Source of the DNA: Marmoricola endophyticus
GTDB lineage: Bacteria > Actinomycetota > Actinomycetes > Propionibacteriales > Nocardioidaceae
Reading direction: 5' to 3'
NCBI RefSeq assembly: GCF_014644415.1
Contig: NZ_BMKQ01000001.1
Location: 248,001 to 312,000, forward strand
Length of the DNA: 64,000 bases
Part shown: positions 10,327-19,374 of the stretch, piece by piece
How the letters are laid out: each line of letters begins with the position of its first letter
How positions within the stretch are numbered: the first letter of the stretch is position 1
Position numbers and translations under genes: made by a program
The notes under the pieces: generated by a model
The model's database searches: none
The model's input: only the letters and a program-made list of their open reading frames with translations
What the model was told of the DNA's origin: nothing

Positions 10327-11486
10327 CCTCGTCCGACGCTGCGGGGCTCCTGGTCCCCTCGTACGGCTCGCGCACCCTCGCCGACGTCCTCCCCGCGGTC
10401 GGGGCCGCGCTCGGCGTCGACGCCGGCTACCCACCCGTGGAGCTCGCGCTGCCGGACGCCCCGGCGTACGTCGTGCTCCTGGTGGACGGGATGGGTGCGG
10501 AGCTGATCCGCAGCCACCGCGACCACGCGCCGTACCTCCACGCGATGCTGACGCGTGCGGGGGACGACGGGCTCGGCACCTGCGGGGTGCCGTCGACCAC
10601 CGCGACCAGCCTGACCTCGCTCGGCACCGGGCTGCCGCCCGGCGCGCACGGCGTCGTGGGCTTCACCTCCCGGATCCCCGAGGGGCAGGGGCCCAAGCCC
10701 GGGACGCTGCTCAACGCGCTGCAGTGGAACCCCGACAAGCTCGAGCCCGAGCGGTGGCAGCCGCACGAGACGGCGTTCGACCGGCTCGGCCGGGCCGGCG
10801 TGGTGACCAGCGTGGTCAGCAAGCGGGAGTACGCCGGCTCCGGCCTCACCCGCTCCGCGCAGCGGGGGGCGTCGTACGTCGGCGCGGACCACGTGGGGGA
10901 GCGGGTCGCCGCCGCGGTGGCGGGGTCGTCGTACTCGCCGTCGCTGACGTACGTCTACGACAACGAGCTGGACTGGACGGGGCACCGCTTCGGCGTGGAC
11001 TCCCCGGCCTGGCGCCAGCAGCTGATCTCGATCGACGCCCAGGTCGAGCAGCTGCGGGAGGCGCTGCCGCCGGCGGTACGGCTGCTGGTCACCGCCGACC
11101 ACGGGATGGTCGACGCGACCGGGCCCGAGGACCGTGTCGACGTCGACGAGGTGGAGGGCCTGCGCGACGGCGTGGCGCTGCTCGGCGGTGAGGCCCGCCT
11201 GCGTCACGTGTACGTCGCTCCCGGTGCCGCCGAGGACGTCCGCGAGACCTGGGCGGCGCAGCTCGGGCACCGGGCCACGGTGCTGCTGCGCGAGGACGCC
11301 GTGGCACGCGGGTGGTTCGGCGCCGTCGAGGACCGCGTGCTCCCGCGACTCGGCGACGTCGTCGTGGCAGCGACGGGCAGCGTCGGGCTGTTCTCCTCGG
11401 TGGACTTCTCCTACGAGACCCGTCTGGTCGGTCTCCACGGGTCGCTGACGCCGACCGAGATGCGGGTGCCGCTCCTGCTCGACTGA
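10323..11486 (+). CDS. Nucleotide pyrophosphatase/phosphodiesterase-like protein (alkaline phosphatase superfamily)
   Basis: This 387-residue protein has the type I phosphodiesterase/nucleotide pyrophosphatase fold. Signs are LLVDGMGAE (first metal Asp), the nucleophile region GVPSTTATSLTSLGTG, the following GAHGVVGF and the second metal site TADHGMVD. Members hydrolyse phosphodiester or pyrophosphate bonds using two metal ions; the substrate here is unknown. The GTG start overlaps the stop of the DUF5998 gene by 4 bp, so the pair is translationally coupled. No signal peptide is seen, so a cytoplasmic location is likely. Confidence 0.85.
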   Translation: MTSSDAAGLLVPSYGSRTLADVLPAVGAALGVDAGYPPVELALPDAPAYVVLLVDGMGAELIRSHRDHAPYLHAMLTRAGDDGLGTCGVPSTTATSLTSLGTGLPPGAHGVVGFTSRIPEGQGPKPGTLLNALQWNPDKLEPERWQPHETAFDRLGRAGVVTSVVSKREYAGSGLTRSAQRGASYVGADHVGERVAAAVAGSSYSPSLTYVYDNELDWTGHRFGVDSPAWRQQLISIDAQVEQLREALPPAVRLLVTADHGMVDATGPEDRVDVDEVEGLRDGVALLGGEARLRHVYVAPGAAEDVRETWAAQLGHRATVLLREDAVARGWFGAVEDRVLPRLGDVVVAATGSVGLFSSVDFSYETRLVGLHGSLTPTEMRVPLLLD

Positions 11487-11646
11487 GCCAACCCGGCGCA
11501 GACCTGCATCTCGGCGATGCCGACACGGCGGCAAGCACCAGGACCGCGGTGGGTACCGCGCCGGGTCGGGGAGGCACAGGTGCGGATCGGCGACGGGTCG
11601 TGGCGCTGGCGCTGCAGGTCCGCGCCGGGTCGGCATGATGGACGTC

Positions 11647-12441
11647 ATGCACCCGCTGATCTCGCCCCTCGACCTGCGCTCCCGCCTCGGTGAGGTCACC
11701 GTGCTCGACGTCCGCTGGCAGGTCGGTGGCCCTCCGGGGCGTGCGGAGTACGACGCCGGTCACGTGCCCGGTGCCGCCTTCGTCGACCTCGACGAGCAGC
11801 TCGCCGGCACCGGCGGTGGGGGCCGGCACCCCCTGCCCTCGCCGGACGACCTGCAGGCGGCGATGCGCAGCGTCGGCGTCCGGGAGAACCGCCCGGTGGT
11901 GGTCTACGACGACTGGGGCGGCCGAGCCGCGGCGCGTGCCTGGTGGCTGCTGCGGTGGGCCGGCAAGGACGACGTCCGGGTGCTCGACGGTGGGTGGTCG
12001 GCCTGGGACGGACCGGTCGCCACCGGCCAGGAGGTGCCCGAGCACGGTGACCTCGTGGTCAGGCCCGGCGCGATGCCCACGCTCGACGCCGCGGGCGTGG
12101 CGTCGTACGACGGCGTGCTGGTCGATGCCCGTGCTCCCGAGCGGTACCGCGGTGAGGTGGAGCCGATCGACCCGGTCGCCGGCCACGTGCCGGGCGCGGT
12201 CAACGTCCCCACCGAGACGAACCTCGGTGCGGAAGGACGCTTCCGTCCGGCGGACCAGCTCGCGGCGCTCTACGCCGCGTCCGGTGTGGACGGCACCCGG
12301 CCCGTCGCTGCGTACTGCGGGTCGGGCGTCACCGCCTGCCACGACGTCCTGGCCCTCGAGGTCGCCGGCGTGCGGGCCGCGCTGTACGCCGGCTCCTGGA
12401 GCGACTGGGTCAGCGACCCGGGCCGACCGGTCGATGCCTGA
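11647..12441 (+). CDS. Sulfurtransferase with two rhodanese domains
   Basis: This 264-residue protein has two rhodanese domains. The first (about 10-125) lacks a catalytic Cys; the second carries CGSGVTA with Cys224. The CGSGVT loop is associated with 3-mercaptopyruvate sulfurtransferases rather than thiosulfate sulfurtransferases, so transfer of sulfur from 3-mercaptopyruvate is the favoured reaction. The ATG at 11647 is preceded by CATGAT 7 nt upstream, which resembles a leaderless -10; an ATG at 11635 is the alternative. The stop overlaps the following MOSC gene by 8 bp, suggesting joint roles in sulfur or molybdenum-cofactor chemistry. Confidence 0.88.
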   Translation: MHPLISPLDLRSRLGEVTVLDVRWQVGGPPGRAEYDAGHVPGAAFVDLDEQLAGTGGGGRHPLPSPDDLQAAMRSVGVRENRPVVVYDDWGGRAAARAWWLLRWAGKDDVRVLDGGWSAWDGPVATGQEVPEHGDLVVRPGAMPTLDAAGVASYDGVLVDARAPERYRGEVEPIDPVAGHVPGAVNVPTETNLGAEGRFRPADQLAALYAASGVDGTRPVAAYCGSGVTACHDVLALEVAGVRAALYAGSWSDWVSDPGRPVDA

Positions 12442-12883
12442 GGTCGTCTCGATCCACGTCGCGCCCGGGCACCGCTCCGCGATGCAGCCGCGTGCGGCGA
12501 TCAGCGTCGAGGCCGGTGCCGGGATCGTCGGCGACCGGTACCACGGCAGCCGGCACCGCCACCTCACCGTGCAGGCGCGCGACGAGCTGGACGCGGCCGC
12601 GGTCGTGCTCGGGGGACCGGTCGACGACGCCGCCACCCGTCGCAACGTCACCGTGGCGACCGGTCCGCTCCCCAGCGAGCCGGGCGACCGCCTCCGGATC
12701 GGTCCGGTCGAGCTCGAGGTGGTCCGCGTCGCCGCGCCCTGCCGAGTCATGGAGGAGACGCTCGGCGTGGGCGGTCGTGCATCCCTGCGCCGCCGTGGCG
12801 GGGTGGTGTGCCGGGTACTGACCTCGGGTCGCGTCCGGATCGGCGATGAGTTCCATGTCGTCAGCCGGTCGGAGCAGCCATGA
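12434..12883 (+). CDS. MOSC domain protein
   Basis: This 149-residue protein is a single MOSC domain, the sulfur-carrier module at the C-terminus of molybdenum-cofactor sulfurases. The conserved cysteine is Cys103 in APCRVMEE, and the N-terminal GDRYHG motif is also present. It could transfer sulfur, or detoxify N-hydroxylated bases as YiiM does. It overlaps the upstream sulfurtransferase by 8 bp and the downstream RibD-like gene by 4 bp (ATGA), so the three form one operon. Confidence 0.88.
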   Translation: MPEVVSIHVAPGHRSAMQPRAAISVEAGAGIVGDRYHGSRHRHLTVQARDELDAAAVVLGGPVDDAATRRNVTVATGPLPSEPGDRLRIGPVELEVVRVAAPCRVMEETLGVGGRASLRRRGGVVCRVLTSGRVRIGDEFHVVSRSEQP

Positions 12884-13527
12884 CAGCGCAGCTTCTCCGC
12901 GTCCAGAACCTCACCGTCTCCAGCGACGGCTACGCGGCAGGCGAGGGGATGACTCTCGAGCGTCCCTTCGGACATGCCGACCCGGCGGCGCTGATGTCGT
13001 GGGCCGGCGCCACCGCCAGCTGGCCCCACCGCACGGACGGTGGTGGCAGCCGCGGGCTCGACGACCACTTCACCCGCGACTTCACCCGCAACATCGGTGC
13101 CGAGATCATGGGCCGCGGGAAGTTCGGGCCGCAGACCGGGCCCTGGGAGGACCACGAGTGGCTCGGCTGGTGGGGGGACGAGCCGCCCTTCCACACGCCG
13201 GTGATCGTGCTGACCCACCACGAGCGACCGTCGTACACGCTCGGTGACACCACGTTCCACTTCCTCGACGCGTCGCCGGCGGACGCTCTGACGCGGGCCC
13301 GGCACGAGGCCCACGGAGCCGACGTCCGGTTGGGAGGAGGGGCGACGCTGATCCGGTCCTTCCTCGCGGACGACCTCGTCGACACGATGCACGTGGCGGT
13401 GGCCCCGGTCGAGCTCGGCGCGGGATCGCGTCTGTGGGAGTCACCCGACGAGCTGCTCGACCGCTTCCACTGCGATGTCGTGCCGAGCCCGAGCGGCGTC
13501 ACGCACCACCTGTTCTGGCGGCGCTGA
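12880..13527 (+). CDS. Dihydrofolate reductase/RibD C-terminal family protein
   Basis: This 215-residue protein belongs to the RibD_C/DHFR-like family of NADPH-dependent reductases. Typical marks are MGRGKFGP in the middle, PVIVLTHHERP, and the GGGATLIRSFLADDLVDTMHVAVAPVELGAG segment that forms the NADPH site. It is likely a stand-alone reductase of unknown substrate rather than a riboflavin enzyme, as no rib genes are nearby. It is the last gene of the sulfurtransferase-MOSC operon (ATGA overlap) and its 3' end overlaps the convergent TVP38-like gene by 29 bp. Confidence 0.82.
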   Translation: MTAQLLRVQNLTVSSDGYAAGEGMTLERPFGHADPAALMSWAGATASWPHRTDGGGSRGLDDHFTRDFTRNIGAEIMGRGKFGPQTGPWEDHEWLGWWGDEPPFHTPVIVLTHHERPSYTLGDTTFHFLDASPADALTRARHEAHGADVRLGGGATLIRSFLADDLVDTMHVAVAPVELGAGSRLWESPDELLDRFHCDVVPSPSGVTHHLFWRR

Positions 13528-14176
13528 CGCCGAGGCGTACCCGCCGCTGACGCCGGACCCCGAGACTCGCCAGCACGAGCACCCCGAGGAGGGCGAGACC
13601 GAACGGCCACGACACCGGGCTAGTGCCGTACGCCGCCAGGGTCACGTACGCCACGCTGTTCGGCAGCACGCCGAGCGCGGTGGCGGCGATGAACGGCGCG
13701 TAGCGCTGCGAGGTCAGGCCGAGGGCGTAGTTCAGCACGGTGTACGGGATCACCGGGACCAGCCGAGCGACCAGGATCGTCACGAACCCGCCCTGCGCCA
13801 GACGCTCGTCGATCGCGCGGACGCGGACCGGCAGCCGGTTCTCGATGAGGTGCCGCGCGTGGTGCCGGCCGAGCCAGCGGGACAGGGCGAAGGTCAGCAC
13901 CGAGCCCGCGACCGAGCCGAGCAGGACGAGGGGGAGCCCGGCCAGGAGACCGAACGCAGCGCCCCCCGCGAGGGACATCACGCCCTTGGGCAGCGGCAGC
14001 AGGCAGACGAGGGCGTACGCCACCACGAACGCCGGTGCCGCCCACGGCCCCAGCCCGTCGGCCAGCGAGCGGACCTCGTCCCTCGAGGGCAGGCCCGGGC
14101 CGAGCGAGACCACCACCACGGCGGCGACGAGGACCAGCAGCACCACGGCCCGCAGCGCCGGCTTCGCCCACCGCAC
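13499..14176 (-). CDS. TVP38/TMEM64 (DedA-like) membrane protein
   Basis: This is a five-to-six-helix inner-membrane protein of the TVP38/TMEM64 (SNARE-associated) family. The conserved region is visible as LPKGVMSLAGGAAFG and RLVPVIPYTVLNYALGLT. Relatives are implicated in lipid scrambling and undecaprenyl-phosphate or phospholipid flipping; the role here is inferred. I chose the GTG at 14176, 7 bp after the thymidine kinase stop and preceded by GGGGAC; a GTG at 14212 inside the thymidine kinase gene would add 12 residues. Confidence 0.82.
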   Translation of the reverse strand: MRWAKPALRAVVLLVLVAAVVVVSLGPGLPSRDEVRSLADGLGPWAAPAFVVAYALVCLLPLPKGVMSLAGGAAFGLLAGLPLVLLGSVAGSVLTFALSRWLGRHHARHLIENRLPVRVRAIDERLAQGGFVTILVARLVPVIPYTVLNYALGLTSQRYAPFIAATALGVLPNSVAYVTLAAYGTSPVSWPFGLALLGVLVLASLGVRRQRRVRLGVSAARTGGA

Positions 14177-14183
14177 GACTGCT

Positions 14184-14855
14184 CTAGTCCCCGAACGGAA
14201 GCGGCTCGGCACTGAGCGAGACGGCGCGAGCGCGTGCGCTCGTCATCGAGCGCCTGTGGTGCTGGCGGCAGAGGACCTCGTACCCGACCTGTCCGGGACG
14301 GGACCCGGTCGCGGGCGCGCTGCGGTCGCCCACGTCGCCCACCACCAGGACGTCACCCTCGGTCACCATCTCTCCGTCGAGAGTACGGGCGTTGTGGGTG
14401 GCCCGGCGCCCGCACCAGCACAGGGCCTCGACCTGGAGGGTGACCACCCGGTCGGCCATCTCGACGAGCCGGGCGCTGCCGGGGAACAGGCAGGTGCGGA
14501 AGTCGGTGAGGATCCCGAAGCAGAAGACGTCGATCCCGAGGTCGTCGACGACGCGCGCGAGCTGGTCGACCTGCGCGGGCGCGTAGAACTGGGCCTCGTC
14601 GCAGATCAGGTAGTCGACCTGCGCGCCGCGGGTCAGCTCGTCGACGACGTACTCCCACAGGTCGAGGTCCGGGCCGACCTCCACGGCGTCGGCGGTGAGC
14701 CCCAGCCGACTGGAGATCGTCGCCTCGCCGGCGCGGTCGTGGGCGGTGAAGATCCGTCCGACCAGGCCGCGTGCCGCGTGGTTGTGGTTGGTCTGCAGCG
14801 CCAGCGTGCTCTTGCCGGAGTCCATCGTCCCGGTGAAGAACGACATCTCGGCCAT
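14184..14855 (-). CDS. tdk: Thymidine kinase
   Basis: This 223-residue enzyme phosphorylates thymidine in the pyrimidine salvage pathway. The P-loop GTMDSGKST is at residues 9-17, the DEAQF Walker-B motif is present, and zinc-ribbon cysteines appear as CWCGR and CRQH near the C-terminus, as in type II thymidine kinases. The ATG at 14855 is preceded by TAGGAT with an 8-nt spacer (14864-14869 on this strand), suggesting a leaderless message. Confidence 0.93.
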   Translation of the reverse strand: MAEMSFFTGTMDSGKSTLALQTNHNHAARGLVGRIFTAHDRAGEATISSRLGLTADAVEVGPDLDLWEYVVDELTRGAQVDYLICDEAQFYAPAQVDQLARVVDDLGIDVFCFGILTDFRTCLFPGSARLVEMADRVVTLQVEALCWCGRRATHNARTLDGEMVTEGDVLVVGDVGDRSAPATGSRPGQVGYEVLCRQHHRRSMTSARARAVSLSAEPLPFGD

Positions 14856-14866
14856 GGCCGAGGATC

Positions 14867-15421
14867 CTAGGCGGACGCCCGGCGTGCCCGCCACGGACGC
14901 AGGAGCAGACCGAGGAGGAGGCCGGGTACGACGCCCAGCGCCGCGCCCGTGGCGTTGTCCACCATGTCCGTGACGTCGCAGGCACGGTCCAGGCGTGCCA
15001 GCGCGAGCTGGGTGACCTCGATGCCCACGGACCCGGCGGCCAGCGCGGCGACGCCGAGCGGGACGAGCAGCGTCGCCGCCCGGGGCCAGCGCAGGCACAG
15101 CAGGGTCCAGCACGCGCCGGCGGGGACGAAGAGCGCGGTGTTGAGCGCGCGCTGGGCGCCGGAGAAGATCCAGAATCCGTCCGGCGCCGGGCCGCCGTAG
15201 TCGAAGGAGCAGCTCGCGGCGCGGGTCTCGGCGGGCACGATGGTGATCACGCCCGACGGCGGGGTCAGGGTGGCGAGGCCGATGGCCAGGAGCGACCAGC
15301 CGAGCGCAGCGGCGGACCAGGCGGTGACGGCGCCGACCCGGGGCGTCGCGAGTACGGCGCCCACGGCGAGCACGACCGCGAGGCCGACGGCGGACAGCAC
15401 CAGCACTGCTCCCGCTCCCAT
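14867..15421 (-). CDS. VanZ-like membrane protein
   Basis: This 184-residue membrane protein has about five hydrophobic segments and the VanZ-like signature GIEVTQLALARLDRACDVTDMVDNATGAALG. VanZ proteins confer low-level teicoplanin resistance in enterococci, but chromosomal actinobacterial members have no established function. The ATG at 15421 is supported by TAGCGT 7 nt upstream; a GTG at 15430 is inside that hexamer. It lies 11 bp upstream of tdk on the same strand. Confidence 0.78.
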   Translation of the reverse strand: MGAGAVLVLSAVGLAVVLAVGAVLATPRVGAVTAWSAAALGWSLLAIGLATLTPPSGVITIVPAETRAASCSFDYGGPAPDGFWIFSGAQRALNTALFVPAGACWTLLCLRWPRAATLLVPLGVAALAAGSVGIEVTQLALARLDRACDVTDMVDNATGAALGVVPGLLLGLLLRPWRARRASA

Positions 15422-15502
15422 GCCGGCCACGCTAGGGCACGCTGCTCAACCCGTGGCCTGCTGCGCGCGCACGGGGACGTACCCAGGCCGTAGGTTCGCC
15501 GG

Positions 15503-16051
15503 GTGGACGAGGTGTCGGTGAGGACGCGGCGCGACGGCGATCTCCCTGCCCTGCTCGAGATCATCAGCGCCCAGCAGGCCGAGACCGGCTACCCGCTGCG
15601 GTGGCCCTGGCCCGGTGATCTCGCCGACTTCGTGCGCCGCCCGGAGGAGGTCGCCGCGTGGGTGGCCGAGGTGGACGGTGCCGTGGCCGGCCACGTCGCG
15701 CTGCACAGGGTCGCCGATGACGAGCTCGGCGCGCTGTGGTCGGCGGCGCACGGTGTGCCGATCGACGAGCTGCGGTGCGTCGGCGTCCTGTTCGCGGACC
15801 GTCGGCGCTCCCGCCGCGGCGTCGGGTCGGTCCTGCTCGACCGGGCCACGCGGGCCGGCCTCCGCGACGGCAAGGCACTCGTCCTCGACGTGGTCGCCGG
15901 GCACCGCGAGCCCGTCGAGCTCTACCTCCGGCGGGGCTGGGTCGTGGTCGGGCATGCCCGGCCGGACTGGCTGCCCGCGTCCGAGGACCCGGTCCTCGTC
16001 ATGGTGCTGCCGAGGTCGAGCGAGCACGGTCCGTCGACGACCCGCGGGTGA
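15503..16051 (+). CDS. GNAT-family N-acetyltransferase
   Basis: This 182-residue protein is a single GNAT domain. The acetyl-CoA site is seen as LRCVGVLFADRRRSRRGVGSVLLDRA (the R/Q-x-x-G-x-G/A loop), followed by LYLRRGWVVVGHARPDW near the C-terminus. The acceptor substrate is unknown. GTG at 15503 lies 6 nt after TAGGTT (15491-15496), which fits a leaderless start. The gene is divergent from the VanZ-like gene and converges on the acyl-CoA reductase-like gene. Confidence 0.85.
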   Translation: MDEVSVRTRRDGDLPALLEIISAQQAETGYPLRWPWPGDLADFVRRPEEVAAWVAEVDGAVAGHVALHRVADDELGALWSAAHGVPIDELRCVGVLFADRRRSRRGVGSVLLDRATRAGLRDGKALVLDVVAGHREPVELYLRRGWVVVGHARPDWLPASEDPVLVMVLPRSSEHGPSTTRG

Positions 16052-16065
16052 CCACGCGCTGACCC

Positions 16066-16096
16066 GGTGACGGAGCCCCAGCGGCGCTCTGTCACC
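16066..16096. terminator. Hairpin between convergent GNAT and acyl-CoA reductase-like genes
   Basis: An 11-bp stem (16066-16076 with 16086-16096, one G:U pair in RNA) closes a 9-nt loop. The downstream arm covers the stop codon of the minus-strand gene. This position between convergent ends fits a bidirectional terminator. Confidence 0.55.
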
Positions 16097-18110
16097 AGTG
16101 GATGCCCTTGAGCAGCCGTGCGAGGGCCATCTGCTCGCCCTCGGAGCGGCCGGAGTCGCCGCGTGCGGCGGCCGAGTCCGGGAACACCTGGTACGCGAGG
16201 TGCAGGACGCGGAACGCGGTCTTCGGCGCCAGCGTGTGCGCGACGGCGCCCAGGTTGCCGAGGTGCGTGTTCACCTCGTGCGGCCGGTCGACGAGTGCGC
16301 CGATCACCTTGTCGGCGGCCTGCGCCGGGGTGATCGTGGGGAACCGGTCGTACAGCTTCGTCGGGGCGATCATCGGCGTGCGCACCAGCGGCATGTGGAT
16401 CGAGGTGAAGGAGATCCCGTCACCGACCAGCTCGGAGGACACCACGTTGCTCCACGAGTCGAGCGCGGACTTCGAGGCGACGTACGCGCTGAAGCGCGGC
16501 GGGTTGGTCTGCACGCCGATCGAGGAGATGTTCACGATGTGGCCGTGCCGCTGCTCCCGCATCATCGGCAGCAGCCCGATGATCAGCCGGATCGCGCCGA
16601 AGTAGTTCAGCTGCATCGTCCGCTCGAAGTCGTGGAAGCGGTCCTCGGACAGGCGCAGTGAGCGGCGGATCGAGCGCCCGGCGTTGTTGACCACGTAGTC
16701 GATGTGCGCGAAGTCCTCCCCGAGCTGCTTGGTCAGGGCATCGATGGCATCCATGTCGGAGAGGTCGCAGGCGTACGCGTACGCCTCGCCGCCCTGCAGC
16801 TCGAGCTGGTCGCGCAGCGCCTCGAGGTTGGGCAGCCCGCGGGCGACGAGGATCGGGATGCCACCGGCCTTCGCGACCTTCACCGCGGTCGCCTGGCCGA
16901 TGCCGGACGAGGCGCCGGTGATCACGACGTGTCGACCGGCGAGGGCCCGGACGGCGTCCTTGTCCTGCCGGATGGACTCGTCGAGGAACTCCTCCCAGTA
17001 GCCCCAGAGCTTGTCGGCGTACCCCTCGAGCGTCGGGACGGCGAGTCCGGAGCCGGCCAGCGCCTGCTCCGTGCGGCGCGAGGCGAAGACCGGGACGAAC
17101 GACACGTGGCCGAGCACCTCGGGGGGCACGCCGAGCCGGCCGATCGTCTGGTCCAGCACCAGTCGTCCGACCCCGTTGTCGGCGATCGCCCGCAGCAGCG
17201 AGGAGGGCCGCAGTGCCGAGGGCAGGACGGCGGACGCCACGCCGGTCAGGCTGCGGTCCAGCGGTACGACGAAGCGCGGGGCCCGCGCCGCGGCCGCGAT
17301 CGTGTTGATCAGACCGATCGCCGGCTGCGGGTCGGGGTTGACCAGGTGGAAGGCCTCGCCGTCGCGACCCTCGAGGTGCGCCAGGTGGTCGATGGCCTTC
17401 GCGACGTAGTCGACGGGGACGACGTTGGTGTCGCCGAGGTCGACCCCGACCAGGGGGACCCACCCCGGGACGAGGTCGCGGATCCGCTGGAGGAGGCCGA
17501 AGAAGTAGTACGGGCCGTCGACCTTGTCCATCTCGCCGGTCTCGGAGTGACCGACGACGATCGCGGGCCGGTAGACCCGCCAGGGGACGGCGCTCTGCTC
17601 ACGGACCACGCGCTCGGACTCGTACTTCGTGCGGTGGTAGGCCGAGGGCAGCGACTGCCCCTCGTCGAACATCGTCTCGTCGAACAGGCCCTCGTAGTCA
17701 CCGGCCGCGGCGACCGAGGAGACCTGGTGGAAGCAGCCGACCTCGAGCGCCTCCGCGAGGGCGAGCGCCTCCTGGGTGCCGCCGACGTTGAGCTGCTCGT
17801 TCTGCTCCTCGGTGGCGGTCATGTCGTAGATCGCTGCGAGGTGGAGGAAGTGGTCGACGGAGCCGGCGTGCTCGGCGATCCACTCGGGGTCGACCGCGAG
17901 CCGCTCGCCGGTGAGATCGCCGGTCACCACGGCCAGCCGGTCGATGTCGGCGTCCGGCGCGGCGGCCTGCCAGCGCCGCTTGAGCACCTCGACCTTCGCG
18001 GCGGACCCCTCGCGGACGAGCAGGTGGATCTCACCCTCCCGGTTGGCCAGGAGCTCGGGCACCAGGTGCCGTCCGATGAACCCGGTCGCGCCGGTCACGA
18101 AGATCGCCAT
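16092..18110 (-). CDS. Two-domain fatty acyl-CoA reductase-like protein (SDR fusion)
   Basis: This 672-residue protein joins two Rossmann domains. The N-terminal half is an extended SDR/fatty-acyl-reductase domain (TGATGFIGRH at 6-15, YHRTK catalytic pair). The C-terminal half is a classical SDR (ITGASSGIG around 395-403, YVASK catalytic pair). The same architecture and length occur in Marinobacter bifunctional fatty acyl-CoA reductases and mycobacterial AcrA1 (Rv3391), which reduce acyl-CoA through the aldehyde to the alcohol. The ATG has TAGGCT 6 nt upstream, a likely leaderless start. Substrate and product are inferred; wax ester or alkyl-lipid synthesis is plausible. Confidence 0.85.
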   Translation of the reverse strand: MAIFVTGATGFIGRHLVPELLANREGEIHLLVREGSAAKVEVLKRRWQAAAPDADIDRLAVVTGDLTGERLAVDPEWIAEHAGSVDHFLHLAAIYDMTATEEQNEQLNVGGTQEALALAEALEVGCFHQVSSVAAAGDYEGLFDETMFDEGQSLPSAYHRTKYESERVVREQSAVPWRVYRPAIVVGHSETGEMDKVDGPYYFFGLLQRIRDLVPGWVPLVGVDLGDTNVVPVDYVAKAIDHLAHLEGRDGEAFHLVNPDPQPAIGLINTIAAAARAPRFVVPLDRSLTGVASAVLPSALRPSSLLRAIADNGVGRLVLDQTIGRLGVPPEVLGHVSFVPVFASRRTEQALAGSGLAVPTLEGYADKLWGYWEEFLDESIRQDKDAVRALAGRHVVITGASSGIGQATAVKVAKAGGIPILVARGLPNLEALRDQLELQGGEAYAYACDLSDMDAIDALTKQLGEDFAHIDYVVNNAGRSIRRSLRLSEDRFHDFERTMQLNYFGAIRLIIGLLPMMREQRHGHIVNISSIGVQTNPPRFSAYVASKSALDSWSNVVSSELVGDGISFTSIHMPLVRTPMIAPTKLYDRFPTITPAQAADKVIGALVDRPHEVNTHLGNLGAVAHTLAPKTAFRVLHLAYQVFPDSAAARGDSGRSEGEQMALARLLKGIHW

Positions 18111-18185
18111 GCCCGGAGCCTAGGCCTCGAGTGACGTGTCGCACAGGCGCACGAGGGACGTCGGCGCCAGGGAATCAGTGCGTCC

Positions 18186-19235
18186 CTAGTCCCGTCCGCC
18201 GAACATGATCTCGTCCCAGCTCGGCACCGAGGCGCGGCCGCGCTGCTTGCGCGGGTGGCGGCGGGCCAGACCGGTCGTGTCCTCGCGGTCCTCAGGCTCG
18301 GGAGCGTCCTCGGGGACGTCAGGGGCGTCGTCCGCAGCCGACGCGTCCGGGAGCGGGTGGTCGAAGAGCATGTCGAGCATGCCCTCCTCGACCGGCGTCT
18401 CGTCGACGTCCGCGGTCGGCTCCCCGGGCGAGGACAGGACCGCACCGGTGTCGGGCAGGTCGGGCGGCGGAGCCAGGCGCAGGCGCCGGGGGGCACCGAG
18501 CGCAGGGTCGACCTCGACGGGCGCGGCAGAGGCTCCGGGGACCGGAAGGGGGTCGGGCTCGGCGGGAGGCGTCAGGGGGGCCTCGCCCACCAGCCAGCGT
18601 CCGGCGTCGTCGAGGGGCGTGACGAAGCGGCCGCGGTGGTCGAAGCTGAACGTGGCCTCGCGGGCGTCGCCGTCGACGGAGTACGACGCCGTGAGCGTCC
18701 AGCGGCCGTCCTCGCGGCGCCAGGCGTCCCACTCCACGGAGCCGTACTCGATGCCGGCCTCCACGGCGCGTGCGGTGCAGGCGTCACCGAGCGTGCGCGC
18801 CGGACCGACCTGACCGTCGGTCGCCTCGGGGGAGCGGCGGACCGACGCGGACAGCGCGGTGTCGGCCACGTGGGCGCGCTCGGCGAGCACGGGCCCGGCG
18901 TACGCGAGCACCTTGGCGACGGGGTTGCCGGTCGTCTCGGCGATCGTCTCGGCGGACTCGCCCGCGCGCACCCGGTCCTGGATCTCCCGCGGACGCAGGG
19001 GCACGGGCGTGGTTGGCTCGGTCGACTTCGACACGGTGGGCTCCCTCTGCTGAGGACCAGCACCGGGGGTGCCGGCGGCTGACCCACTCGAGGCCGAGCA
19101 GGCCACGGGGTCGAGGAGGTCGTGCAGGCGAGCATCGACGGGAACGGCGTACTCCACCCCGGCGGCGTCGACCAGCAGCAGCATCGCGCCACCCCCGGTC
19201 AGCCGCACCGGTTCGAGTGCTCGTGGGTCCCTCAT
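18186..19235 (-). CDS. sepH: Septation protein SepH
   Basis: This 349-residue protein matches SepH (DUF3071), an actinobacterial FtsZ-binding protein that promotes Z-ring assembly. The conserved N-terminal helix-turn-helix-like module appears at about 80-120 (LRPREIQDRVRAGESAETIAETTG), and the final SVPSWDEIMFGGRD motif is the hallmark C-terminus. Between them lies an acidic, proline-rich, likely disordered linker. It starts with ATG at 19235. The neighbouring 139 bp up to the MFS gene hold no other coding sequence. Confidence 0.9.
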   Translation of the reverse strand: MRDPRALEPVRLTGGGAMLLLVDAAGVEYAVPVDARLHDLLDPVACSASSGSAAGTPGAGPQQREPTVSKSTEPTTPVPLRPREIQDRVRAGESAETIAETTGNPVAKVLAYAGPVLAERAHVADTALSASVRRSPEATDGQVGPARTLGDACTARAVEAGIEYGSVEWDAWRREDGRWTLTASYSVDGDAREATFSFDHRGRFVTPLDDAGRWLVGEAPLTPPAEPDPLPVPGASAAPVEVDPALGAPRRLRLAPPPDLPDTGAVLSSPGEPTADVDETPVEEGMLDMLFDHPLPDASAADDAPDVPEDAPEPEDREDTTGLARRHPRKQRGRASVPSWDEIMFGGRD

Positions 19236-19374
19236 CGCCTCGTCCGCCTCCTCCTGTGCCCCGTGACGACCAACCTAGGACCCGGCAAGGGTGGGCGTGG
19301 GGAGCCGGGCCGCGACGCGCCCGGAGAGTCACGCATCGGTCACGGGTCCTGTGACTGACGAGACGGATGAGACC

